64,000 bases of DNA from positions 1 through 64,000 of the forward strand of contig CAIVQB010000115.1 of NCBI GenBank assembly GCA_903907925.1. The letters are read 5' to 3'. Below, in pieces: positions 27,148 to 36,319 of this stretch. The notes under the pieces were generated by a model that made no database searches, was not told where the DNA came from, and saw nothing but the letters and a program-made list of their open reading frames with translations. Source of the DNA: an uncultured Verrucomicrobiota bacterium (GTDB lineage Bacteria; Verrucomicrobiota; Verrucomicrobiia; Limisphaerales; UBA9464). The position numbers and the translations under genes were made by a program. Positions within the stretch are counted from its first letter, which is position 1. Every line of letters starts with the position of its first letter.

Positions 27148-27495
27148 TCAGCCCGGTCGGGATTTGCCAACCGGGGCCGCCGCCGCTTCGGTCACCGGGC
27201 CGGGAGGGCGTTGGCGATACAGGACCACCACATTGCCAATCAGCGTGATCAGGTGGCTGCCGCTTCGGGTGGCGAGGTCGGGAGCCACCGTTTTCCGGGT
27301 TTCCTTGAATTCGGTGAGGCGGATTTTGACCAGCTCATGATCCTTCAACGCCTGATCCAGTGACTTGAGAAAAGCGTCGCTGATACCGGCTTTGCCGAGC
27401 TTCAGGACGGGTTCGAGCGTTTGGGCGCGCGACTTGAGCGCGCGAGCTTCGGCCCGACTGGGGGCGTTGGGGGTGGAATCGGACGGATTCGACAT
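27148..27495 (-). CDS. yhbY: YhbY/CRM-domain RNA-binding protein
   Basis: A 115-residue CRS1-YhbY (CRM) domain protein associated with 50S ribosome assembly. The core has LEPVLKLGKAGISDAFLKSL (with the GxxG-type loop), the strand ELVKIRLTEF, and a C-terminal strand with IGNVVVLYRQ. The N-terminal 20 and C-terminal 15 residues are low-complexity extensions. It is upstream of guaB in the same direction and divergent from the GT2 gene. Confidence 0.9.
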   Translation of the reverse strand: MSNPSDSTPNAPSRAEARALKSRAQTLEPVLKLGKAGISDAFLKSLDQALKDHELVKIRLTEFKETRKTVAPDLATRSGSHLITLIGNVVVLYRQRPPGPVTEAAAAPVGKSRPG

Positions 27496-27626
27496 CGGAC
27501 GGGAACGTTACGGGGTACGAGCCGGTTGAGCCAGCTTTTGGCGGCTTATTTCGTTGGCAGTGGATCACGGAATTCTAACCTCGACTCAACAAACGGGTCG
27601 GTGCTTCGGTCCTCCTGTCTGTCCTC

Positions 27627-28391
27627 ATGCCTAACGCGCCCGCATCCGCTCCCCAGCCCGATTTCTCGGTGGTCGTTCCGTTTTTCAACGAGGCGGCCAA
27701 TGCGGAATCCCTGCTCATGGAGATCACCGCGGTGATGGTGACACTGAACCGCCCCTTCGAGGTGGTGATGATGGACGATGGAAGTTCGGATTCCACGCCG
27801 GGGGTGCTCGGCCGCGTCACCCAGGCGTGTCCCAATTTCCGCAACCTCCGGCTGAATCCGAACCGCGGCCAGGCTTCGGCCGTGTACCACGGTCTTCATC
27901 AGGCGACCGGTTCGATCCTCATCACGATGGATGGTGATGGGCAGAACGATCCGGCCGATATCCCGGCGTTGTTGCAACGGCTCGAGGCGGCGGATGCGCC
28001 GGACATGGTGGTAGGCATTCGTCAGAACCGGCAGGATTCCGCCTTGCGTCGCCGGATTTCCAAATTCGCCAATGCCGTTCGTTCGAGAATCCTGGGCGAC
28101 GGAATGTCCGACAGCGGCTGCGCGCTCAAGGTCTTCCGGCGCGAAGTGGTGCAGGCGATGATCCCGATCCGCACGCTCTATTCCTTCATGCCGGCGATGG
28201 CGGTGGCGGCCGGGTTTCGTGTTGTGGAAGTGCCGGTCCATCACCGGGCGCGGCGTGGCGGGAATTCGAGCTACGGTCTGATGGTTTTCCTGTGGCGGCC
28301 GGTGCTCGATCTTTTGGGCATGTGGTGGTTCACACAGCGGCGGTTTCCACAGGTCCGATCCCGTGAATGGCCGGAGGATCGCCGTGGATGA
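27627..28391 (+). CDS. Glycosyltransferase family 2 (polyprenyl-phosphate glycosyltransferase-like)
   Basis: A 254-residue GT2 (GT-A fold) enzyme of the DPM1/ArnC type, which loads a sugar onto a polyprenyl phosphate. Motifs: SVVVPFFNEAANAESLL, MMDDGSSDSTPGVL, NRGQASAVYHGL, and the metal-binding TMDGDGQNDPADIP. Unlike ArnC it lacks the two C-terminal membrane helices. Its neighbour is a GT39 enzyme that uses such lipid-linked sugars; the two genes overlap, which suggests one pathway (lipid A, glycan or protein modification). Confidence 0.92.
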   Translation: MPNAPASAPQPDFSVVVPFFNEAANAESLLMEITAVMVTLNRPFEVVMMDDGSSDSTPGVLGRVTQACPNFRNLRLNPNRGQASAVYHGLHQATGSILITMDGDGQNDPADIPALLQRLEAADAPDMVVGIRQNRQDSALRRRISKFANAVRSRILGDGMSDSGCALKVFRREVVQAMIPIRTLYSFMPAMAVAAGFRVVEVPVHHRARRGGNSSYGLMVFLWRPVLDLLGMWWFTQRRFPQVRSREWPEDRRG

Positions 28392-30057
28392 ACGGGGAGG
28401 ACGGGAATCGATTTGCCGGCCCCCGATTTGGCTGATGATCTGGGCGGTGGTGGTGCTGGTGGTCGGGCTCGGCAGCCGCGGATTGAACGAACCGGACGAG
28501 GGGCGCTATTCGGAAATCGGTCGTGAAATGGCCGCCGGCAACAGCTGGCTGGTGCCGCATCTCAATGGGTTCCCCCATTTCCAAAAGCCACCGTTGGTCT
28601 ACTGGCTGACCGCCACCGGCTTTCGGATCTTCGGAGTGAACGAATGGGGCGCCCGGTTTCCTTCGGCGCTGGCGGCGTTCGGAACAGTGATCGCCACGTG
28701 GATGATTGCGCGCCGGTTGTTCGATGCGCGGGTGGCGACGACGGCGGCGCTGGTGTTGGTGGGAGGACTCGAATTCTTCGGCATGGCCCGGATGTTGACC
28801 CCGGACATGCTGATGACGTTCTGGATCACCGCCGCCATCGCCTGTCTGGTGCGGGCCGTCACACCAGCGGCTCCGTCAGCTTCCGGGGCACCTTCACGAT
28901 GGATGTGGGGATTCTTCGTCTGTCAGGGGCTGGGGTTCATGACCAAAGGACCGATGGCGTTGGTGGTTCCTTCCGGTGCCGCCTTGGGCTGGTGGTGGTT
29001 CGCGCGGAAGACTCCGGCCTCGATCCGGATCCCGTGGGTTCGTGGACTGGCCATTGCGCTGGCTCTTGGTCTGGCGTGGTTTGTCGTCATTTCGATCCGG
29101 ATTCCCGGGCTGTTCGATTATTTCCTCGGCGATGAATTGGTGAAACGGGTGGCGTCGAAGGCGCACGGTCGTTCCAAGCCGTTCTGGTTCTTTGTGCCGG
29201 TGTTGATCGGAGGAGCGCTGCCGTGGACGGCATGCGCTCCGTGGATCGTGGCTTCGGCCTGGAAACGGTGGCAGAGCGCGGTGCCGTTGCGGCCCTGGCA
29301 GGGACTGTTGCTGGGCTGGACGGTGATCCCCTTTGTGGTGCTGTCGATCAGCGGTTCGAAACTTCTAACCTATGTGTTGCCGCTCTATCCGGCGCTGGCG
29401 CTCGCAGTGGCCGCCGCCTGGCGGGCGCACTACGACCGACCTGTGGCGCGCCGATCATGGCGGATTGCGGCGCTGATTCCGTTTCTGGTCGCCGGCATTC
29501 TGCTGGGTCTTTGTTTCACTCGTTGGGGAAGCGAATTATCCCCCTGGCCGCTGGGAGTGATTCTCCTGGGCACCGGAATGGTGTTGATTCCGTTGGCCTC
29601 CCGTCCGGGTCCGTTGGCATTGGGACGGCTGGCGATGGGATCAGCGGTCGTCTGGCTGGGAGTCGCCTTTCAACTTCCGGCTTTGAATCAGGCGCTCGGG
29701 CGACAGGCTTCGGTGAGGGAATTGTCAGCGGCCGCGGCCCGGTTTGCAGGGCCCGACGGGGCTGTCTTCAGCTACGACGTTCGAGCCTGTGGCTTTGGAT
29801 TTTACCTGGGTCGTTTGATTGGAATCCGGGCCAGCGAGGCTGACCTCGTGTTGAAACCCACCGCGGAAGAATCCCGTCGGCTCATTGAATCACCGGATGA
29901 CGCGGCCCGGCTCGCGCCCGAAGGCAAGCCGGTCTGTGGACTGATCGCGAAAGATCAATGGGGAAAAACCTTTGCCGCACCGGACTGGCAATTGCTGGGT
30001 CGCGCCGGCGAGTTCGCCCTGGTGGGACGGATCGCCCCGCCCGGTTCGCGCCGCTGA
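28384..30057 (+). CDS. Glycosyltransferase family 39 (ArnT/PMT-like) membrane protein
   Basis: A 557-residue polytopic membrane protein with about ten to twelve predicted helices. The first periplasmic loop carries the ArnT/PMT catalytic motif RGLNEPDEGRYSEIGREM with the acidic pair DE, followed by PPLVYWL. It transfers a sugar from a polyprenyl-phosphate donor to lipid A or another acceptor on the periplasmic side. I chose GTG 28384 because GGAGGA lies 5 nt upstream; an ATG at 28363 is in frame. It overlaps the GT2 gene by 8 nt. Confidence 0.9.
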   Translation: MDERGGRESICRPPIWLMIWAVVVLVVGLGSRGLNEPDEGRYSEIGREMAAGNSWLVPHLNGFPHFQKPPLVYWLTATGFRIFGVNEWGARFPSALAAFGTVIATWMIARRLFDARVATTAALVLVGGLEFFGMARMLTPDMLMTFWITAAIACLVRAVTPAAPSASGAPSRWMWGFFVCQGLGFMTKGPMALVVPSGAALGWWWFARKTPASIRIPWVRGLAIALALGLAWFVVISIRIPGLFDYFLGDELVKRVASKAHGRSKPFWFFVPVLIGGALPWTACAPWIVASAWKRWQSAVPLRPWQGLLLGWTVIPFVVLSISGSKLLTYVLPLYPALALAVAAAWRAHYDRPVARRSWRIAALIPFLVAGILLGLCFTRWGSELSPWPLGVILLGTGMVLIPLASRPGPLALGRLAMGSAVVWLGVAFQLPALNQALGRQASVRELSAAAARFAGPDGAVFSYDVRACGFGFYLGRLIGIRASEADLVLKPTAEESRRLIESPDDAARLAPEGKPVCGLIAKDQWGKTFAAPDWQLLGRAGEFALVGRIAPPGSRR

Positions 30058-30075
30058 ATCCGGTGCGGAGGAAGA

Positions 30076-30431
30076 GAATCTGGAAAGCATGAAAGCAGGA
30101 GGGATGACGGCGAGAAGGCGGGAAAGCGATTCGGCGAACCATTCCTGAGGGCCGACATTTCTCATTGGAGGGCTCGGTTCCACTCGAGCCTCATATTCGT
30201 TTTTGTTGAGGGTGGAAGCGCCGCCTCGCGGTGGTCTGGAACGCGGACGGGAACTACGCCGTCTGAGTCGTGGTGAGCGGGTTCCCGGACCGCGTGAACG
30301 CGGGACTCCGGTTGGGGATAGCGGCGTGCAAACCCTTGCACGATGCCCAAGGTTGATCTGGAACGGGGCACTACTCGCTCGTTTTCCCGTCCTCTCACTT
30401 TCGTCCTCCTGCTTCCGTGCTTTCCAGATTC
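30076..30431. repeat. About 360-bp inverted-repeat element between convergent genes, dispersed repeat copy C
   Basis: The arm at 30076-30129 (GAATCTGGAAAGCATGAAAG then CAGGAGGG) is an imperfect inverted match to 30375-30431, which on the minus strand reads GAATCTGGAAAGCACGGAAG then CAGGAGG. Between the arms, 30167-30203 (CTCGAGCCTCATATTCGTTT) matches 16309-16346 of the element at 16125. The interior has further hairpins and no credible gene. It fills most of the 396-nt gap between two convergent genes. Confidence 0.65.
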
Positions 30432-30453
30432 CCTCATCTCCCGATTTCGACCG

Positions 30454-30939
30454 CTAGCCGCGCGCGATTTTCTCAACCAGGCGGGTGGTCGATTTTCCGT
30501 CGACGAAGCGGATGAACTCGATGCGTCCACCGGCTGATTCCACCGCCTGCCGCTCATTGGCATCGATGGTCTCCAGGGTGTAGTCGCCTCCCTTGACGTA
30601 GATGTCCGGTTGGGCGAGGCGAAGGAAATTCACCGCCCGCATTTCTGGAAAAATGGAGACCGCATCGACGCATCCCAGCGCCGCGAGGACCCGGGCCCGA
30701 TCCGCTTCGGGGTTCAAGGGACGGGTCGGTCCCTTCAATTGCCGGACGCTGTCGTCCCCATTCACCCCGATCAGCAGGAGGTCGCCGAGCGAGCGGGCAG
30801 TTTCCAGATAGGTGACATGGCCGACGTGGAGCAGATCGAAGACGCCGTTGGTGACGACCAACCGACGGCCGGAAGCCCGGAGCGCGTCGCGCCAGGCTGG
30901 AAGATCGGCGGCGGCCAGGACCTTGTGAGCGGTATTCAT
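30454..30939 (-). CDS. rfaE2: D-glycero-beta-D-manno-heptose 1-phosphate adenylyltransferase
   Basis: A 161-residue nucleotidyltransferase (HldE C-terminal domain type) that makes ADP-heptose for lipopolysaccharide core. Signatures: LVVTNGVFDLLHVGHVTYLE (HxGH motif), LLIGVNGDDSVRQLKG, DIYVKGGDYT and the closing DGKSTTRLVEKI. The kinase domain found in HldE of Proteobacteria is absent, so a separate HldA should exist elsewhere. The start at 30939 gives the family length; the frame remains open upstream without a conserved sequence. Confidence 0.93.
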   Translation of the reverse strand: MNTAHKVLAAADLPAWRDALRASGRRLVVTNGVFDLLHVGHVTYLETARSLGDLLLIGVNGDDSVRQLKGPTRPLNPEADRARVLAALGCVDAVSIFPEMRAVNFLRLAQPDIYVKGGDYTLETIDANERQAVESAGGRIEFIRFVDGKSTTRLVEKIARG

Positions 30940-31038
30940 CTGGGCTTCAGAGTCCGGTGATGGGCGGCGGTTTTCAAAAACATTCGGGTCGACTGGATTT
31001 GGGCTGCCCTGCTGGACCGGACTCCGCATGATCGCGGA

Positions 31039-32064
31039 GTGAAACCTGCGCGCCCCGGCTCCCGAGATCTGCCGAGCACCCGTCCGCCGATGGAACGGAT
31101 GATGCGAATCCATGCGGCCATCGCGGCCAAAGGTCACCCCAATGCCAGTACGCTGGCCCGCGACCTGGAGGTCACTTCAAAAACCATTCAGCGTGATCTC
31201 GAGTTCATGCGGGATCGGATGAACCTCCCGATTGAGTACGTCGCCGCGCACAACGGCTATGTTTACACCGAGGAAGTCGATGCCTTTCCCACGCTCCAGA
31301 TCACCGAGGGCGAACTGTTCGCGATGATGGTGGCCGAGAAGGCGCTCCAGCAGTATCGCGGAACACCCTTCGAGAAACGCCTAGTTGGGGCGTTTCGCAA
31401 ACTCGCGCAATCGTTGCCGGAAACGGTTTCGCTCCACGTCGCCGATTGGGAACAGACCGTTTCGTTCCGGACGACGGCGGAACCAGTGGTCAATCTCCCG
31501 GTGATGGACGCCGTCGCACAGGCGATGCAGCGTCGGCGGCAGTTGCGACTGACGTATCGGAAGCCCGGTTCGCCCCGGGCCGAGGAGCGTGTCGTCGATC
31601 CCTACCACCTCGCGAACGTGAACGGCGACTGGTATCTGTTTGCCTTCGATCATCTGCGCCAGGATCTCCGAACCTTCGTGCCGTCGCGAATCGTGTCGGT
31701 GGAGCCCACCGGCGCCACGTTCAAGCGGCCCGACCGTCTGGCCCTTGAACGTCGATTGGCGGACAGCTTCAACGTACATTCCAAGGAGGGTGACTACTCC
31801 GTTGTGGTCCGCTTCGACGAGTCGGTCGCCGACTACATCCGCGAAAAGCGGTGGCATCCCTCCCAGACACTGGCCGAAATCCCGGGCGGCGGCGTGGAAC
31901 TGCGGTTGCGGTTGGGGAGTCTGCAGGAAATCCATCGCTGGATTCTGGGATGGGGCGGCGCTGTGGTGGTGATTGAACCCAAGGAACTTGTGCGGTCGGT
32001 GCTGGAAGCGGCGACCTCGGTGGTCCGACGCCACGCTGGAGCAGGGCCCGTTGACGGAGTGTAA
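31039..32064 (+). CDS. WYL-domain transcriptional regulator
   Basis: A 341-residue DeoR/HTH-11-type regulator with a WYL domain. The N-terminal winged helix (about residues 17-75) contains NASTLARDLEVTSKTIQRDLEFM. The WYL domain (about 165-240) has LRLTYRKPGSPRAEERVVDPYHL and GDWYLFAFDHLRQDLRTF, and the WCX extension runs to about residue 330. WYL domains bind nucleic acids or nucleotides and often control stress or defence genes. It is divergent from rfaE2 and followed by the exporter operon, which it could regulate. The start is GTG 31039, with ATG 31090 as an alternative. Confidence 0.9.
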   Translation: MKPARPGSRDLPSTRPPMERMMRIHAAIAAKGHPNASTLARDLEVTSKTIQRDLEFMRDRMNLPIEYVAAHNGYVYTEEVDAFPTLQITEGELFAMMVAEKALQQYRGTPFEKRLVGAFRKLAQSLPETVSLHVADWEQTVSFRTTAEPVVNLPVMDAVAQAMQRRRQLRLTYRKPGSPRAEERVVDPYHLANVNGDWYLFAFDHLRQDLRTFVPSRIVSVEPTGATFKRPDRLALERRLADSFNVHSKEGDYSVVVRFDESVADYIREKRWHPSQTLAEIPGGGVELRLRLGSLQEIHRWILGWGGAVVVIEPKELVRSVLEAATSVVRRHAGAGPVDGV

Positions 32065-32203
32065 CGATTGGGTGACCGCCCCCCGGGTGGCCTTGACTTC
32101 GGCTTCCGTGCCACCACCGTCACTTTTTCTTCGAACTATGGACGCACCGCCGCTTCTTTCTTCTGAAACAAAACCGTCCACTGCGGGTTTTGCAGGTGCA
32201 AAA

Positions 32204-33526
32204 ATGACGGCTCAATCCCCCAAAAAGAAGTCGCGCTGGATTCTTTGGCTGGCGCTGGTGGTGTTGCTGGCAGGTGGCGCGGGTGGTGCCTTTGCCTGGC
32301 AAAAATTCCGACCCAAGCCCCTGACGGTCCAGACCGAAAAGGCGGCGCGTCGCAATTTGACGGAACTCGTCACCGCCACCGGGAAAATTCAACCGTTCCT
32401 CCAGGTGAAGATCAGTCCGGAGGTCGCCGGTGAAATCACCGAGCTTCCGGTGAAGGAGGGGCAGGTGGTTCACAAGGGGGATCTTTTGGTCCGGATCAAG
32501 CCGGACTATTACCGCGCCATCCGCGATTCCTCGGAGGCCAGCTTCAAGTCGGCCGAAGCCGGACTCGTCTCGGCCACGGCCAACGTAGGGCGAGCCTCCA
32601 GTGAGTTCCGGAGAGTTACAGAGTTGTCGGCAAAGAATCTGGTGAGTGGCACTGATTTCGACACGGCGAAGAACAACTTCGAGGTCGCCGTCGCCAACGA
32701 GACCTCCGCCCGTCACCAGATTGAGATGGCGCGTCAGGGTTGGAAAAAGGCGGAGGAGGATCTTTTCAAGTGCACTATTTACAGCCCGATCGATGGCACG
32801 GTTTCCAAGCTGATTTCCGAGGTGGGCGAGCGGGTGGTGGGTACCGGCATGATGGCCGGAACTGAAATCATGACGGTTGCCGATTTGAACGAAATGGAGG
32901 CCCGGGTGGAGGTCGGCGAAGTGGATGTTGTCCTCGTTCAGGTGGGCCAGAAGGCCCGGATGGAGGTCGATTCCTTCCATGACCGAAAATTCTCCGGAAC
33001 AGTCACTCAGATCGCCAATTCCGCGAAAACTCAAGCTGCCGGCACCCAACAAGAGGCGACCAAGTTCGAGGTGCGGATTCGCATTACCGACCGCGAACGA
33101 TTCCTTCCGGGAATGAGCGCCACCGCCGAGGTTGAGACCCGCTACCGCACCAATGTGGTCACCGTACCCATCCAGTGCGTGACCACCCGCCTGCCCAAGG
33201 GTGCCAAGAAGGAGGAAAAGAAACCGGTCGCCGGGAGTCAGCAGGACAAGGATCTCGAACAGGAATTCGCAAACCTCACCAAAAAGAAGGACAAGGTTGC
33301 GCCGCCCATTGATGTCGTCTTTGGAATCGATGGCGGCAAGGCGAGGACGATCCCGGTGAAGCGGGGTATCAGCGACGATGCCTACTATGAGATTCTGGAT
33401 GGAATCGCAGAAGGGACCGAGGTCGTCTCCGGCAGTTTCAAAGCCATTGCCAGGGAATTGGAAGACGACAAGGCGGTCGCTGTGGACAACACCAAGAAAA
33501 AGACGGGGTCCGAACCTTCGAAATAG
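32204..33526 (+). CDS. MacA-type periplasmic adaptor (membrane fusion protein)
   Basis: A 440-residue membrane-fusion protein. An N-terminal anchor (about residues 11-28, [19 protein letters not shown]) leads to a biotinyl-lipoyl half ([21 protein letters not shown]), an alpha-hairpin (residues 105-190), the second lipoyl half ([13 protein letters not shown]) and beta-barrel and membrane-proximal domains. A lysine-rich insert (about 325-370, [10 protein letters not shown]) is unusual. The ABC ATPase gene follows after 85 nt, so this is the adaptor of a MacAB-like exporter. I chose ATG 32204 because it places the anchor near the N terminus; ATG 32138 is in frame. Confidence 0.92.
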   Translation: MTAQSPKKKSRWILWLALVVLLAGGAGGAFAWQKFRPKPLTVQTEKAARRNLTELVTATGKIQPFLQVKISPEVAGEITELPVKEGQVVHKGDLLVRIKPDYYRAIRDSSEASFKSAEAGLVSATANVGRASSEFRRVTELSAKNLVSGTDFDTAKNNFEVAVANETSARHQIEMARQGWKKAEEDLFKCTIYSPIDGTVSKLISEVGERVVGTGMMAGTEIMTVADLNEMEARVEVGEVDVVLVQVGQKARMEVDSFHDRKFSGTVTQIANSAKTQAAGTQQEATKFEVRIRITDRERFLPGMSATAEVETRYRTNVVTVPIQCVTTRLPKGAKKEEKKPVAGSQQDKDLEQEFANLTKKKDKVAPPIDVVFGIDGGKARTIPVKRGISDDAYYEILDGIAEGTEVVSGSFKAIARELEDDKAVAVDNTKKKTGSEPSK

Positions 33527-33611
33527 GGAACTCCGTTTCGGTGACCGCCGGAAACACCCGTTTCAATCGACCGCCACTGCCTTCATTTCCACCATTTTCG
33601 CGCCCGTCGCC

Positions 33612-34310
33612 ATGTCGCTCATTCAGATCCACGATCTTACCCGGCGCTACGTCATGGGGACGGAGACGGTTCATGCGCTCCGTGGCGTTTCGTTGTCCAT
33701 CGAACGCGGCGAATACCTGGCCATCATGGGACCGTCCGGATCCGGCAAATCGACCTTGATGAACTTGTTGGGCTGCCTGGACACGCCGACCAGCGGTTAC
33801 TACGAACTCAACGGCACCAATGTCGCCCATATGGATGACAATTCACTGGCCGAGATCCGAAATCGCGAGATCGGCTTCGTCTTCCAGAGTTTTAATCTGC
33901 TCCCGCGATCCGATTCGCTCCACAACGTCGAATTGCCCCTGATCTATTCGGGCATTCCCTATTCGGAACGCCGCGAAAAGGCGATTCAGGCGCTGACCAA
34001 TGTCGGGCTCCTCGACCGGATGCACCACCGCCCCAACGAGCTTTCCGGCGGCCAACGACAGCGCGTCGCCGTCGCCCGGGCACTGGTGAACAATCCCAGC
34101 ATCGTGCTGGCTGATGAACCCACGGGAAATCTCGATTCCCGTACGGGTGAGGAGATTCTCGGGTTGTTCGAGACGCTCTCGCGTCGAGGCAATACGATCA
34201 TCGTGGTGACCCACGAAGAGGAAGTGGCCCAACACGCCCGCCGCATCATCCGCATCCGCGACGGGTTGGTCGCCGCCGACGAGATCAACAGCAATCCCCG
34301 GACGGTTTGA
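33612..34310 (+). CDS. ABC transporter ATP-binding protein (MacB/LolD type)
   Basis: A 232-residue ATPase with Walker [11 protein letters not shown]-loop [11 protein letters not shown], signature [15 protein letters not shown], Walker B VLADEPTG and H-loop VVTHE. The [12 protein letters not shown] region is typical of the MacB/LolD/FtsE group. It energises the two FtsX-type permeases encoded at 35093 and 36316. A 780-nt stretch with a hairpin-flanked GxxExxY gene separates it from them, an unusual break in this type of operon. Confidence 0.95.
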   Translation: MSLIQIHDLTRRYVMGTETVHALRGVSLSIERGEYLAIMGPSGSGKSTLMNLLGCLDTPTSGYYELNGTNVAHMDDNSLAEIRNREIGFVFQSFNLLPRSDSLHNVELPLIYSGIPYSERREKAIQALTNVGLLDRMHHRPNELSGGQRQRVAVARALVNNPSIVLADEPTGNLDSRTGEEILGLFETLSRRGNTIIVVTHEEEVAQHARRIIRIRDGLVAADEINSNPRTV

Positions 34311-34317
34311 CGACAGG

Positions 34318-34442
34318 AGATTTTGACGGAATGAACAGAATTTACGGAATTGGGGGAGAGAGGACTGAGTACGAACCTCACGCGAAAAGGAATGGCTCCG
34401 GTAGGGTCCTCTTTAATTCTGATAATTCTGTTCATTCCGTCA
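34318..34442. repeat. Hairpin element left of the GxxExxY gene
   Basis: TTTTGACGGAATGAACAGAA at the left pairs with its complement TTCTGTTCATTCCGTCAAAA at the right; inside, TTACGGAATT faces AATTCTGATAA. A partial third copy of the right arm, AATTCTGGTAATCCTCTTCA, lies at 34471-34498, just inside the longest reading frame of the GxxExxY gene. Confidence 0.78.
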
Positions 34443-34512
34443 AAACTTCCGAATTGAGTCAGCCTAAATGAATTCTGGTAATCCTCTTCATCCCGTCGAC
34501 GACGTAGACGGA

Positions 34513-34944
34513 ATGAACGAATTGGACAACACGTTGCGAAGAGTGACCGAATATGACCTGTCGGGCCGGATCATTGGACTAGCCATGAAGGTTCATTCCG
34601 CTCTGGGTCACGGTTTTTTGGAAACGGTCTATCGCAATGCCATGGCCCATGAGCTCCGAAAGGCGGGCATCCGGTTCGAGGCTGAAAAGGCGATCCAGGT
34701 TCGATATGACGGGGTTGTGTTGGGTGATTTTTTCGCCGATTTTCTGATCGACTCAGTCTTGGCGATCGAATTGAAGGCGGTGCAGATCCTTTCCACAGTG
34801 CATGAAGTTCAAACCGTCAACTGCCTGAAGGCGACCGGCATGGAAACCGGACTCCTGCTCAACTTCGGTGCCGACCGCCTGGAATTTAGGAAGAAGCGCA
34901 GAACCGTCCCTCTGAAGGCTGACTTTCCCAAGCAGGGAAGTTAG
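34513..34944 (+). CDS. GxxExxY protein
   Basis: A 143-residue GxxExxY-family protein (PD-(D/E)XK nuclease-like). The name motif is present as GFLETVY in VHSALGHGFLETVYRNAM. The nuclease-like core has GDFFADFLIDSVLAIELKAV (D...E-x-K arrangement) and GLLLNFGADRLEFRKKRR. Family members are often surrounded by short inverted repeats; the biochemical role is unproven. The frame is open from ATG 34468, but the first 15 codons are repeat sequence, so I use ATG 34513 (MNELDNTLRRV). It sits inside the exporter operon between the ATPase and the permeases. Confidence 0.88.
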   Translation: MNELDNTLRRVTEYDLSGRIIGLAMKVHSALGHGFLETVYRNAMAHELRKAGIRFEAEKAIQVRYDGVVLGDFFADFLIDSVLAIELKAVQILSTVHEVQTVNCLKATGMETGLLLNFGADRLEFRKKRRTVPLKADFPKQGS

Positions 34945-35039
34945 ACGGAATGAACACAATGAACCGAATGGATAAAATCGAGAGATTATTGGTGGTGCCC
35001 ACTCCGCTCTCCCAATTCCGTCAATTCTGTCCATCCCGT
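34944..35039. repeat. Hairpin element right of the GxxExxY gene
   Basis: GACGGAATGAACACAATGAA at 34944 is an imperfect inverted match of AATTCTGTCCATCCCGTC ending at 35039, with CCGAATGG facing CCAATTCCG. It is the same family as 34318-34442. A further decayed copy (TTCCGCCCATTCTGTCTCC) runs up to the permease start, leaving no clear ribosome-binding site there. Confidence 0.72.
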
Positions 35040-35092
35040 CCCTCACGCTTTGTCTTGTTTCGGTCGATTCCGCCCATTCTGTCTCCTTTGCC

Positions 35093-36319
35093 GTGAATCT
35101 CCTTACTGAAATCAAGGAAGCCGTCCTGATTGCCTGGGCGGCGCTGCGTGGGAACACGATGCGGTCGATCCTGACGGCACTGGGCATCATTATCGGAATC
35201 GTCACGGTCACCTTGATGGGTACCGCCATTACCGGTCTCAACAATGCCTTCAAGAAAAGCATCGCCGGCATTGGAGCGGATACGCTGTTCATTCAACGGT
35301 TCTCCTGGTTCACCGGCGAGGAAGAATGGCGCATGAGCCGGAACCGGCGGGAATTGTCGTTGCAACACGCCCGCGACGTGGAGCGTCTGTCGACCTTCGC
35401 CGCGGCGGTCAGTGTGGAGTCCAATGGAAACGGCACCGTGTCGTTGGATCGAAAGCAGGCCAAGGGCGTGTTCGTGGCCGCCAACAATGAGAACAGTCTC
35501 ATCGTCCGTGGACTCACATTGTCGAGCGGGCGCTGGCTTTCCGCCTCCGATGTCCAGGCGGGACGCCCCGTCTGCGTTCTCGGCAGCTATCTGGCCGAGC
35601 GCTTCTTTCCGCAGGGCGGCGTGATCGGCGGACGGGTCAAGCTCAACGACATCCCCTACGACGTCATCGGGGTGATCGATAAGCAGGGAACCTTCTTCAC
35701 CGGCTTCAATTTGGACAACCAGATCGTGATACCGATCAGCCGCTTCACCCGGGAGCTGTCGCGTTGGCCTGATCTGACCATTCAAGTGAAGGTGCGTGAC
35801 ATCCAGGAGCTGGGGGATGCGAAGGAGGAATTGCGCGGCATCATGCGCAAGCTGCGCCGGGTTCCGCCGGGCGCGAAGGACGATTTCGCCATCAACCAAC
35901 AGGATGCCCTCATCTCCTTCTTCAACGCGATCGGCGGAACTGTCGCGGCTGTGGGATTGTTCATCACCGGCCTGTCGCTGTTCGTGGGCGGCATCGGCAT
36001 CATGAACATCATGTTTGTCAGTGTGGCGGAGCGCACCAAGGAGATCGGCATTCGCAAGGCCATTGGTGCCAAACGTAGGACCATTCTGATCCAGTTCCTG
36101 GTGGAGGCCGCCAGCATCACGCTGGGAGCCGGTATTCTGGGACTGTTGATTGCCTGGCCGTTGACGCTGGTGGTCGATCACTATCTGGCGGCCGCAATGC
36201 CCTGGTGGCTGGTGGGGATCGCCTTGTTGGTTTCGGTCATGACCGGTGTGGTCAGCGGGTTCCTGCCGGCATGGCGGGCGGCGCGGATGGATCCGGTGGA
36301 AGCCCTGCGCGCCGAATGA
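35093..36319 (+). CDS. ABC transporter permease (FtsX/MacB type), first
   Basis: A 408-residue permease with an N-terminal helix (ILTALGIIIGIVTVTLMG), a periplasmic MacB-PCD domain (about 45-260) and three C-terminal helices. The conserved GIGIMNIMFVSVAERTKEIGIRKAIGAK segment and the PAWRAARMDPVEALR ending are both present. It pairs with the second permease, whose start overlaps its stop (ATGA), as a likely heterodimer. The GTG start at 35093 has no purine-rich site in front of it, since the hairpin-repeat sequence comes up to the gene. Confidence 0.94.
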   Translation: MNLLTEIKEAVLIAWAALRGNTMRSILTALGIIIGIVTVTLMGTAITGLNNAFKKSIAGIGADTLFIQRFSWFTGEEEWRMSRNRRELSLQHARDVERLSTFAAAVSVESNGNGTVSLDRKQAKGVFVAANNENSLIVRGLTLSSGRWLSASDVQAGRPVCVLGSYLAERFFPQGGVIGGRVKLNDIPYDVIGVIDKQGTFFTGFNLDNQIVIPISRFTRELSRWPDLTIQVKVRDIQELGDAKEELRGIMRKLRRVPPGAKDDFAINQQDALISFFNAIGGTVAAVGLFITGLSLFVGGIGIMNIMFVSVAERTKEIGIRKAIGAKRRTILIQFLVEAASITLGAGILGLLIAWPLTLVVDHYLAAAMPWWLVGIALLVSVMTGVVSGFLPAWRAARMDPVEALRAE

